In this document: piece after piece, positions 26,273 through 33,678 of the stretch
Numbering within the stretch: position 1 is the first letter of the stretch
Layout: every line of letters begins with the position of its first letter
Origin: Sinorhizobium glycinis
GTDB taxonomy: Bacteria; Pseudomonadota; Alphaproteobacteria; Rhizobiales; Rhizobiaceae
Length of the DNA: 58,455 nucleotides
NCBI RefSeq assembly: GCF_001651865.1
Contig: NZ_LPUX01000049.1
Coordinates: 1-58,455 of the forward strand
Reading direction: 5' to 3'
Position numbers and translations under genes: made by a program
The notes under the pieces: model-generated
Databases searched by the model: none
Seen by the model: the letters and a program-made list of their open reading frames with translations, nothing else
What the model was told of the DNA's origin: nothing

Positions 26273-27112
26273 ATGGCGGTTGTATTCGCTCTGGTTCTGT
26301 TGGCCGCCGGATCAGTGTTGTTCCATTTGCTCAGTCCCTGGTGGTGGACGCCGATCGCCTCCAACTGGAATTACATAGACAATACCATCATCATAACCTT
26401 CTGGATCACCGGCATTGCCTTTACCGCCGTGGTCCTGTTCATGGCCTATTGCGTTCTGCGTTTCCGCCACCGCCCCGGTAACACCGCCGCCTATGAACCG
26501 GAAAACAGGAAACTGGAAGGCTGGCTGGCAACGAGCACTACCCTTGGCGTCGCCGCGATGCTGGCGCCCGGCCTGTTCGTCTGGAACCAGTTCATCACCG
26601 TCCCTGAGGGTGCGACCGAGGTGGAGGTGGTCGGGCAGCAATGGCTCTGGAGCTACAGGCTTCCCGGCGCCGACGGCCGGCTTGGCACCAGTGAAACGCG
26701 CGACATCACCCCGGAAAACACGCTCGGGCTCAACCGAAACGACGCAGCCAGCCTCGACGACCTGATCATCGAGGGCGGTGAACTTCACCTTCCCATCGGC
26801 AAGCCGGTCAAGATGCTGCTCCGCTCCGTCGATGTCCTGCACGACTTCTACGTGCCGGAATTCCGCGCCAAGATGGACATGGTGCCGGGGATGGTGACGT
26901 ATTTCTGGCTCACCCCGACGCGCACCGGAACCTTCGAAATTCTCTGCGCCGAGCTTTGCGGCGTCGGCCATCCGCAGATGCGCGGCACCGTCGTGGTCGA
27001 CACCGAGGAAGACTATCAGGCCTGGCTCGCCGAGCAGCAGAGTTTTTCGCAACTCTCCGCCTCGTCCGAAACGAAACCGGCGGCAACGATTGCCGCCGCA
27101 GCGGCGCGGTAG
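26273..27112 (+). CDS. coxM: Cytochrome c oxidase subunit II (alternative aa3-type, CoxM)
   Basis: 279 residues. Two N-terminal helices (MAVVFALVLLAAGSVLF; IIITFWITGIAFTAVVLFM) are followed by a periplasmic cupredoxin domain. The binuclear CuA motif is complete: C-A-E-L-C-G-x-x-H-x-x-M with Cys225, Cys229, His233, Met236, plus the upstream His in DVLHDFYVPEF. The start at 26273 follows GGGAGGG; the frame to 26228 lacks a family-like N-terminus. It accepts electrons from cytochrome c and passes them to CoxN. Confidence 0.9.
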   Translation: MAVVFALVLLAAGSVLFHLLSPWWWTPIASNWNYIDNTIIITFWITGIAFTAVVLFMAYCVLRFRHRPGNTAAYEPENRKLEGWLATSTTLGVAAMLAPGLFVWNQFITVPEGATEVEVVGQQWLWSYRLPGADGRLGTSETRDITPENTLGLNRNDAASLDDLIIEGGELHLPIGKPVKMLLRSVDVLHDFYVPEFRAKMDMVPGMVTYFWLTPTRTGTFEILCAELCGVGHPQMRGTVVVDTEEDYQAWLAEQQSFSQLSASSETKPAATIAAAAAR

Positions 27113-27149
27113 GAGGCGCCGTGGAATAGCAACCTGGGAGGACACATTG

Positions 27150-28928
27150 ATGGTCGACGTCCGGTCCGGTATTGGCGAGCCGCTGCCGCCTCCCGAAGTC
27201 GAGGATGTTGAACTCTATCATCCGCATAGCTGGTGGACGCGCTACGTCTTCAGCCAGGATGCGAAGATCATCGCCATCCAATATGCGACGACCGCCATCG
27301 CCATCGGCATGGTGGCGCTGGTGCTCTCCTGGCTGATGCGCCTGCAGCTCGGCTTTCCCGGCACATTCGACTTCATCGATGCCGATGCCTATTACCAGTT
27401 CATCACCATGCACGGCATGATCATGGTGATCTACCTGCTCACGGCGCTCTTCCTCGGCGGCTTCGGCAACTATCTCATTCCGCTGATGGTCGGCGCCCGC
27501 GACATGGTGTTCCCCTACGCCAACATGCTGAGCTACTGGATCTATCTGCTCGCCGTGCTGGTGCTGGTCGCGAGCTTCTTCGCCCCCGGCGGACCGACCG
27601 GGGCAGGCTGGACGCTCTACCCGCCGCAGGCGGTTCTCTCGGGCACGCCGGGCGGCAAGGATTGGGGCATCATCCTGATGCTCGCGTCGCTGATCATCTT
27701 CATCATCGGCTTCACCATGGGCGGCCTCAACTACGTCGTCACAGTGCTCCAGGGCCGCGCCCGCGGCATGACGCTGATGCGCCTGCCGCTGACGGTCTGG
27801 GGTATCTTCACGGCGACCGTAATGGCGCTGCTCGCCTTCCCCGCCCTTTTTGTCGCCTGCGTCATGATGCTGTTCGACCGGCTGCTCGGCACCAGCTTCT
27901 TCATGCCGGCGATCGTCGAAATGGGCGAGCAGCTCCAGCATGGCGGCGGCAGTCCGATCCTGTTCCAGCATCTCTTCTGGTTCTTCGGTCACCCGGAGGT
28001 CTATATCGTCGCGCTGCCCGCCTTCGGCATCGTTTCCGATCTGATCAGCACCCATGCGCGCAAGAACATCTTCGGCTATCGCATGATGGTCTGGGCGATC
28101 GTCATCATCGGCGGCCTCTCCTTCATCGTCTGGGCCCACCACATGTATGTGAGCGGAATGAACCCCTATTTCGGTTTCTTCTTCGCCACCACCACGCTGA
28201 TCATCGCGGTGCCGACGGCGATCAAGGTCTACAACTGGGTGCTCACTCTCTGGCGCGGCAACATCCACCTGACCTTGCCGATGCTTTTCGCGCTCGGCTT
28301 CATCGTCACCTTCGTCAATGGCGGGCTGACGGGACTCTTCCTCGGCAATGTCGTCGTCGACGTACCGCTCTCCGACACCATGTTCGTCGTTGCGCATTTC
28401 CATATGGTCATGGGCGTCGCTCCGATCATGGTCATCTTCGGCGCGATCTACCACTGGTACCCGAAGATCACCGGACGCATGCTCAACGAAGCGCTTGGCC
28501 AGATCCATTTCTGGGTCACCTTCCTCGGCGCCTATTTGATCTTTTTCCCGATGCACTATGTCGGCCTTGTCGGCGTGCCGCGCCGCTACTACGAACTCGG
28601 CGAGATGGCATTCGTGCAGGAGTCGGTCCATACCCTCAATGCCTTCATCAGCGTCATGGCGCTGATCGTCGGCGCCGCGCAGATCGTCTTCCTCTTCAAC
28701 CTCGCCTGGAGCCTGCGGCACGGCCGCGAAGCCGGCGGCAACCCCTGGCGGGCGACGACCCTCGAGTGGCAGACGCCCGAAACGCCGCCGCCGCACGGCA
28801 ACTGGGGAAGGGAACTTCCCGTCGTCTATCGCTGGGCCTACGATTACAGCGTCCCGGGTGCAGCGGAGGATTTCATTCCGCAGAACCAGCCGACGCCCGG
28901 GCGCATGAGCCATGAGGCGGTCTCATGA
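27150..28928 (+). CDS. coxN: Cytochrome c oxidase subunit I (alternative aa3-type, CoxN)
   Basis: 592 residues, haem-copper oxidase core with about 12 or more helices. Visible ligands are the low-spin haem His in ITMHGMIMV, the CuB/D-channel segment FWFFGHPEVYIVALPAFG (with the Glu typical of A1-type enzymes), WAHHMYVSG, and the haem ligands in FVVAHFHMVMG. It reduces O2 to water and pumps protons. ATG 27150 has GGGAGGAC upstream. Its stop overlaps the next subunit by ATGA. The subunit order II-I-III-III is that of the coxMNOP operon described in Bradyrhizobium. Confidence 0.92.
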   Translation: MVDVRSGIGEPLPPPEVEDVELYHPHSWWTRYVFSQDAKIIAIQYATTAIAIGMVALVLSWLMRLQLGFPGTFDFIDADAYYQFITMHGMIMVIYLLTALFLGGFGNYLIPLMVGARDMVFPYANMLSYWIYLLAVLVLVASFFAPGGPTGAGWTLYPPQAVLSGTPGGKDWGIILMLASLIIFIIGFTMGGLNYVVTVLQGRARGMTLMRLPLTVWGIFTATVMALLAFPALFVACVMMLFDRLLGTSFFMPAIVEMGEQLQHGGGSPILFQHLFWFFGHPEVYIVALPAFGIVSDLISTHARKNIFGYRMMVWAIVIIGGLSFIVWAHHMYVSGMNPYFGFFFATTTLIIAVPTAIKVYNWVLTLWRGNIHLTLPMLFALGFIVTFVNGGLTGLFLGNVVVDVPLSDTMFVVAHFHMVMGVAPIMVIFGAIYHWYPKITGRMLNEALGQIHFWVTFLGAYLIFFPMHYVGLVGVPRRYYELGEMAFVQESVHTLNAFISVMALIVGAAQIVFLFNLAWSLRHGREAGGNPWRATTLEWQTPETPPPHGNWGRELPVVYRWAYDYSVPGAAEDFIPQNQPTPGRMSHEAVS

Positions 28929-29623
28929 GTGTCGCTGTAATCTTCCTCACGCTAGTCGCCGCAGTCATGGTCTGGTGGCTTGCCCAGCAGCGGCTGGCGT
29001 CACGCCCCTGGCTCGAAGTCGGTCACGCCCACGATCGCCGAAGCGGCGCACCGCCGCCGGCGGCAAAAATCGGGCTCGGCGTCTTCCTCGGCGTCGTCGG
29101 CGCGCTCTTCTCGCTTGCCATCAGCGCCTACTTCATGCGCATGGCCTCGTCCGACTGGGGCGCCCTGCCGCTGCCCGCCCTGCTCTGGGCCAATACCGGC
29201 ATTCTTGCCGTCGGCAGCATCACCCTGCACCGGGCGAAGCTGGAGGCGGAGCGACGCAATGACGAAGCGACCCGAACCGCCCTGCTCGCTGCCCTGGCCG
29301 CCGGCCTCGCCTTCCTCGTCGGGCAGCTTTTCGCCTGGCGGGAGCTGACGACTGCCGGCTATCTCCTGGCCGGAAATCCCGCCAACAGTTTCTTCTACCT
29401 GCTGACCGGCATGCACGGCTTGCACATCCTCGGCGGGCTTGTCGCGCTCGGCCGCCTCAGCGTCCGCGCCTGGGACGGACCATTCGACCGGAAAATGCGC
29501 CTCTCCGTCGAGCTGTGCGCCATTTACTGGCATTTTATGCTGGTCGTCTGGCTAGTGCTCTTCGCCCTCTTTTCCGGCTGGGCCAGCGACGTCGTCGATT
29601 TCTGCCGCCAACTGCTGACATAG
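28925..29623 (+). CDS. coxO: Cytochrome c oxidase subunit III homologue (CoxO)
   Basis: 232 residues, overlapping coxN by 4 bp. Hydrophobic helices plus the subunit III signature FFYLLTGMHGLHILGGLVALGR (about 155-177) and the terminal YWHFMLVVWLVLFALF. It is the first of two subunit III-like proteins in tandem, the diagnostic feature of coxMNOP operons. The N-terminal half is more divergent than in CoxP. Confidence 0.85.
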   Translation: MSVAVIFLTLVAAVMVWWLAQQRLASRPWLEVGHAHDRRSGAPPPAAKIGLGVFLGVVGALFSLAISAYFMRMASSDWGALPLPALLWANTGILAVGSITLHRAKLEAERRNDEATRTALLAALAAGLAFLVGQLFAWRELTTAGYLLAGNPANSFFYLLTGMHGLHILGGLVALGRLSVRAWDGPFDRKMRLSVELCAIYWHFMLVVWLVLFALFSGWASDVVDFCRQLLT

Positions 29624-29635
29624 GAACCGCTGACA

Positions 29636-30358
29636 ATGTCTGCCCCGATCAAGACCCCCGCAGCAGATACGCTTCCCCGCCCGGCCGGCTTGGCCGGGTT
29701 GGCGTCGGACTGGGCCTCGGACCAGCGTACGTTCAAGAACGTCTCCTGGGGAAAGGCCATGATGTGGATCTTTCTCCTGAGCGACACCTTCGTCTTCGGC
29801 TGCTTCCTGCTCGCCTACATGTCGGCGCGCATGTCGACGACGGTCCCGTGGCCGAACCCCAGCGAAGTCTTCGCGCTCGAGATCGCCGGGGCGCACGTGC
29901 CGCTGATCCTGATCGCCATCATGACCTTCGTCCTCATCTCTTCGAGCGGCACGATGGCGATGGCGGTCAACTGCGGTTATCGCCGCGACCGAAGGAAGAC
30001 CGCTCTGCTGATGCTGGTCACCGCCCTTTTTGGCGCCACCTTCGTCGGCATGCAGGCGTTCGAGTGGTCGAAGCTGATCGCCGAGGGCGTGCGGCCCTGG
30101 GGCAATCCCTGGGGAGCGGCGCAGTTCGGCTCCTCATTCTTCATGATCACCGGTTTCCACGGCACCCATGTCACATTCGGCGTGATCTTCCTACTGATCA
30201 TCGCACGCAAGGTCTGGCGCGGCGATTTCGACACGGAGCGCCCCGGCTTCTTCACCAGCCGCAAGGGTCGCTACGAGATCGTCGAGATCACCGGTCTATA
30301 CTGGCACTTCGTCGACCTGGTCTGGGTCTTCATCTTCGCATTCTTCTATCTCTGGTGA
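29636..30358 (+). CDS. coxP: Cytochrome c oxidase subunit III homologue (CoxP)
   Basis: 240 residues with the canonical subunit III end: HGTHVTFGVIFLLI near 180 and YWHFVDLVWVFIFAFFYLW at the C-terminus. An N-terminal cytoplasmic segment precedes the helix KAMMWIFLLSDTFVFGCFLL. It begins 12 bp after coxO, with AGGAA upstream. It stabilises the CoxN core together with CoxO. Confidence 0.88.
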   Translation: MSAPIKTPAADTLPRPAGLAGLASDWASDQRTFKNVSWGKAMMWIFLLSDTFVFGCFLLAYMSARMSTTVPWPNPSEVFALEIAGAHVPLILIAIMTFVLISSSGTMAMAVNCGYRRDRRKTALLMLVTALFGATFVGMQAFEWSKLIAEGVRPWGNPWGAAQFGSSFFMITGFHGTHVTFGVIFLLIIARKVWRGDFDTERPGFFTSRKGRYEIVEITGLYWHFVDLVWVFIFAFFYLW

Positions 30359-30368
30359 GGAGAGCACC

Positions 30369-30725
30369 ATGGCTCATGTCGAGGCTCATGCCGCACAACA
30401 CGTGGCACATGCGGAACAGCAACAGCACCCGATCAAGCTCTACCTCCTGGTCTGGGGGCTGCTCTTCGTGCTCAGCGCCTTTTCCTACCTGGTCGATTAT
30501 TTCGGCTTGCAGGGATTTCTTCGCTGGTCGCTGATCCTGATCTTCATGATGCTGAAGGCCGGCCTCATCGTCGCCGTCTTCATGCATATGGCCTGGGAGC
30601 GCCTGGCGCTGACCTACGCGATCCTGCTGCCGCCACTGCTCGTCCTCGTATTCGTGGCGCTGATGGTATCGGAGTCGAATTACGTGCTTTTCACACGCGT
30701 CGCCTTCTTCGGCACGGGGCCTTGA
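30369..30725 (+). CDS. Cytochrome c oxidase subunit IV-like protein
   Basis: 118 residues with a His/Gln-rich N-terminus (HVEAHAAQHVAHAEQQQHP) and three helices, as in the small prokaryotic subunit IV/CyoD-like proteins: LVWGLLFVLSAFSYL, LILIFMMLKAGLIVAVFMHM and AILLPPLLVLVFVALM. GAGGAG lies 7 nt before the ATG, and the gene starts 10 bp after coxP. Last gene of the oxidase operon. The His-rich head could bind metal, which is speculation. Confidence 0.85.
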   Translation: MAHVEAHAAQHVAHAEQQQHPIKLYLLVWGLLFVLSAFSYLVDYFGLQGFLRWSLILIFMMLKAGLIVAVFMHMAWERLALTYAILLPPLLVLVFVALMVSESNYVLFTRVAFFGTGP

Positions 30726-30935
30726 CCTTGAAAACATAAGCTGGCGCCCCTTCTGCCTCTGGCCTTTCAAACGGAGAACGAGAAGAGGATACCAGGACGT
30801 TTCCCGGCCGTCGCAGACGGCTGGACTGCTCGAAGGCGGGTCAAATCAATGATTCTTACGTGAGTGACGCAAAATTCATCGCCGAGGAGTAGCGGTCTCA
30901 GTGAAACTCCCTTGCAGATTAATTCCCCAAAAACT

Positions 30936-30948
30936 ATTTACTAAGTAA
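30936..30948. promoter_or_regulatory. Sulfur-cluster motif copy 1 (CTTAGTAAAT, palindromic here)
   Basis: ATTTACTAAG (30936-30945, complement CTTAGTAAAT) overlaps the perfect palindrome TTACTAAGTAA (30938-30948). It lies about 70 bp upstream of the Rrf2 regulator gene. The same core occurs near 33597 and 39120, ahead of sulfonate-sulfur genes, so it is a candidate autoregulatory operator. Confidence 0.6.
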
Positions 30949-31015
30949 GAAATAATACACGTCCCTGCACGCGCATTCGGCACGTGCATGATCGACACCA
31001 TTCCCGAGTGCCACA

Positions 31016-31471
31016 ATGCTTACGAAAAAAGGCAAGTACGGATTGAAGGCGCTTGTTGATCTGGCGCGCCTTGGTCCTGGAGAAACCGCGTTCGTGACGG
31101 AGATTGCGACGCGCAACAACATTCCGAAGAAGTTCCTCGACACCATCCTCCTGGAACTGCGCAACACCGGTATCCTGCGTTCGAAGAAGGGTCCGAACGG
31201 CGGCTATTCGCTGTCGAAGCCAGCCACCGAGATTATGATCGGCCAGGTCATCCGCGCGCTTGACGGTCCGCTTGCTCCCATCCGCTGTGCGAGCCGAACG
31301 GCCTTCGAAGCCTGCGACGATTGCAACGATCCGGTCGGCTGTCAGGTTCGCCTGTCAATGACGGAGGTTCGTGACGCAATCGCCACCATCCTCGACAACA
31401 TGACACTCGCGCAGTTCGTCTCGAAGGATCGGACGAAGACGGTCGAGGAAGCGCTGATCGCCGGCGAGTAG
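31016..31471 (+). CDS. Rrf2-family transcriptional regulator
   Basis: 151 residues. The winged HTH (MLTKKGKYGLKALVDLARL; PKKFLDTILLELRNTGILRSKKGPNGGYSL) is the Rrf2/IscR/CymR signature. Four Cys (Cys91, Cys100, Cys103, Cys109) sit where IscR and NsrR hold their Fe-S cluster, so redox or Fe-S sensing is likely. The next gene, on the opposite strand and 7 bp away, and the following 8 kb encode sulfonate and sulfur assimilation. By analogy with CymR, a sulfur-status regulator is proposed. A motif shared by three promoters in the cluster supports this. Confidence 0.86.
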   Translation: MLTKKGKYGLKALVDLARLGPGETAFVTEIATRNNIPKKFLDTILLELRNTGILRSKKGPNGGYSLSKPATEIMIGQVIRALDGPLAPIRCASRTAFEACDDCNDPVGCQVRLSMTEVRDAIATILDNMTLAQFVSKDRTKTVEEALIAGE

Positions 31472-31478
31472 GTTATGT

Positions 31479-32462
31479 TCAGTCGGTGAACAGCATGCGG
31501 CCGAGTTCTGCGAGCAGGTGCCCGGTGCCGCGAGTGCCTTCCAGGGGAAAGGCGATCTCGATCGTGGTGGCGAGCCTGCCCACCTCGGTGACGCCGATGG
31601 GCGTCGCGTTGACCTGCGCGAGGTCGAGGGCCGTCGAAGCCCGGTCGATCAGCGCCGCCAATGTTTCGATCTCGACCTGGAATCGCCCGATCCGCTCGTC
31701 CCAGGGGCGATCGCCGGACGGACGGCCGTCGCGCCACAACGCCAGATTTCCCGCCAGTTGTCGGCGCTTCTCGCCGAGGACGGATGCGGCCTGCAAGATG
31801 ATTCCGAGCGATCGGGAGAGCAGCAGCGCATCGCGATTGAGGGCAAGCACCGAGTCGGCCGGCACATGTGCTTGCGCGAAACGATAGAGTGTCGGCTCTC
31901 CGGCCCGCACGACTTCGGCCTCCGCGCTGCCTCGCTGGACGAGCAACAGGCTCGACGCCTCGGACTCGTTCAGCGCCAGAATGCCGAACCAATCCGGCTC
32001 GCAAAGGAACGCAGCCTCAAGGATTCCTGCCAACTGGAAACCGATGCCATCGGGCACGAAGTGTTGCGTCGCGCTCTGATCGCCCGCGGCCGCCGCCGAC
32101 AGCCTCTCACCTGACGCCACATGCGCATAGATACTGCGCCGCTGTTCCTCGCTGCCGGCGTTGCGGACCAATTCGAGGGCGCGGAAATGGGCGACGAGGG
32201 CACCGGCGGCAGACGGCTGCACTTCGGCGATCCGCGATACGGCCTGCGCTATCAAGCTGTTCGAGACATCGGCGCCGTCGAAATCGGAGGGAATAGAAAC
32301 GGCCAGCAAGCCGGACCGTACCAGCGCATCAGCCAAGGTCGCCCCGGGAGCATCCGTGCCGAGGGCGATCACCTCGCCAGCCGCGGCCAATACCTCCTCG
32401 TCCGAGGCAATTCGAAGCGGCACCGGTCGAAGACGCTCATGCAGATGTGTAATGGATCCCAT
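31479..32462 (-). CDS. Acyl-CoA dehydrogenase-like flavoprotein, SfnB/sulfur-acquisition type (short)
   Basis: 327 residues related to the acyl-CoA dehydrogenase-fold FMN/FAD monooxygenases that desulfurise organosulfur compounds (SfnB/DszC-like). Evidence is the N-terminal helices (ALVRSGLLAVSIPSDFDGADVS) and the middle sheet region (GERLSAAAAGDQSATQHFVPDGIGFQLAG). The start at 32462 follows AAGGA; 32471 is an alternative. Usual members have about 390-400 residues, so this copy is short or shortened in its middle and C-terminal domains. It would need reduced flavin, which the neighbouring flavin reductase could supply. Substrate unknown. Confidence 0.7.
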   Translation of the reverse strand: MGSITHLHERLRPVPLRIASDEEVLAAAGEVIALGTDAPGATLADALVRSGLLAVSIPSDFDGADVSNSLIAQAVSRIAEVQPSAAGALVAHFRALELVRNAGSEEQRRSIYAHVASGERLSAAAAGDQSATQHFVPDGIGFQLAGILEAAFLCEPDWFGILALNESEASSLLLVQRGSAEAEVVRAGEPTLYRFAQAHVPADSVLALNRDALLLSRSLGIILQAASVLGEKRRQLAGNLALWRDGRPSGDRPWDERIGRFQVEIETLAALIDRASTALDLAQVNATPIGVTEVGRLATTIEIAFPLEGTRGTGHLLAELGRMLFTD

Positions 32463-32973
32463 CTCATGCATCCTTACTGATGCTGGCTCAGCCAGACCGG
32501 CAGTTGAATTTCCACAACGAGCTTGAACGGTGCGCGGCTGGACCGATCGGATCGGGTAGTCGAGGTGCGAATGGGAGCCGTGCACACCCTGCTCGGCATT
32601 CCAATTATAGAACCGGTAGCAATCCCCAGAACAGGGCCTGCTGGCGCGCCTGCTCCTCTTCGCTTCGGTCGACCGTGTCGGTGCCTATCTCGTCGGCTGC
32701 CTTCCTGGGTGCGCTCTGGGAGCGGTTACCGGAGAGCCGAAGCTGCTCGCGCCAAGGCGCGAGAAGATCGAAGGAAAAGTTCACAATACCAAGCGGCATT
32801 TGGCATTCCTCCCGTTGGACCCTTCATGAGCCGGCGCATAGTGTCGCCGCATTCTACTCGCTCGTCAATAATTTCGATATAAACTGTGCAATACAGCTAT
32901 GCGAGCGCATCAGCTCGATCGACCCTGCCGTCAGGCGAAGTAAGAGCCAATGCGACCGTTGTGGCGTCAACGT
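32463..32973. other. Intergenic region with one possible small ORF
   Basis: This 511-bp stretch lies between two minus-strand genes. Plus-strand open frames have Ser/Arg/Pro-rich translations without ribosome-binding sites and were rejected. The only supported candidate is the small minus-strand ORF at 32605-32799. An AT-rich patch at about 32865-32900 may hold the promoter. Confidence 0.5.
32605..32799 (-). CDS. Possible small protein (64 aa), unknown
   Basis: It begins MPLGIVNFSFDLLAPWREQL and is preceded by GGGAGGA about 8 nt upstream of ATG 32799, a better ribosome-binding site than most real genes nearby. It lies on the same strand as, and between, the flavin reductase and SfnB-like genes. 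The translation has no recognised domain. It could be a leader peptide or a remnant. Treat as a candidate. Confidence 0.35.
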   Translation of the reverse strand: MPLGIVNFSFDLLAPWREQLRLSGNRSQSAPRKAADEIGTDTVDRSEEEQARQQALFWGLLPVL

Positions 32974-33522
32974 CTAGCCGGAGAGGGCAAAGTACCGGCC
33001 TCCCCGATACAGGAGGGATCCACCCCCGCGGATACGAATTCCGACCACCCGCCCGAGCACAATCGCGTGGCTATGCCGTTCGAAAGCTTCCTCCACCTCG
33101 CAGTCGATGGCCGCCACCGCGTCCTGGAGGACCGGTGCGCCGCTGGCCAGGCGGATCCATTCACCGCCACGATAGCGATTCGGCCCCTTGAGTCCGCCGC
33201 GGCCGGCAAATTGATTGGCAAGCACTTCGTGTTGTGCGCCGACAATATTGACGCAGAAATGGGCGAACCGCTCGACGACGGGCCAGGTCGAGGACGTACG
33301 ATTGAGGGACACGAGCATGCGCGGCGGCTCGACGGAGAGAGCGGTGGCCGATGTGACGGTGGCCCCGGTCCGCGCCTCACCCTCTCCCGCGGTTATGATG
33401 CTGACGCCGCCGCCCAGTGAACGCAAAGCCGCCTTCAAACTGTCGGCATCGGCCGGCCGGTCCATGCCCCGGCTGACGATCCCTTCGACGTCGAAGGTCC
33501 CTATTGAAGTCTGAACCGACAT
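32974..33522 (-). CDS. Flavin reductase (FMN-binding split-barrel family)
   Basis: 182 residues with the flavin-reductase-like domain: LRSLGGGVSIITAGEGEARTG, TATSATALS-type loop TVTSATALSVEPPRMLVSLNRTSST, and HFCVNIVGAQHEVLANQFAG near 90-110. These enzymes deliver free FMNH2 to two-component monooxygenases. The cluster contains SsuD and an SfnB-like flavoprotein but no SsuE, so this protein probably fills the SsuE role. Divergent from the FAD/NAD(P)-binding gene, with a shared control region. Confidence 0.85.
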   Translation of the reverse strand: MSVQTSIGTFDVEGIVSRGMDRPADADSLKAALRSLGGGVSIITAGEGEARTGATVTSATALSVEPPRMLVSLNRTSSTWPVVERFAHFCVNIVGAQHEVLANQFAGRGGLKGPNRYRGGEWIRLASGAPVLQDAVAAIDCEVEEAFERHSHAIVLGRVVGIRIRGGGSLLYRGGRYFALSG

Positions 33523-33596
33523 CCCGTCGCTCCTCTGCAGATCACCTTTTCTCGATTGGTAACAGCGCTGGAACCGATCCCACAGACAACGCGTTT

Positions 33597-33606
33597 CTTA
33601 GTATAT
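33597..33606. promoter_or_regulatory. Sulfur-cluster motif copy 2 (CTTAGTATAT)
   Basis: CTTAGTATAT differs at one base from CTTAGTAAAT found at 30936 and 39120 (both on the complementary strand). It lies in the 156-bp region between the divergent flavin reductase and FAD/NAD(P)-binding genes. Confidence 0.55.
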
Positions 33607-33678
33607 ACATTTGATAGAATATATGCCTAATATCCTGCAAGAGGCAATTCGAAGCCGCCGAACCGAAGGGAGATCGGA

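Noticed and set aside
26910..28913. Long minus-strand ORF (667 codons) opposite coxN
   Set aside because: Its Asp/Arg/His-rich translation is the typical antisense shadow of a hydrophobic membrane protein.
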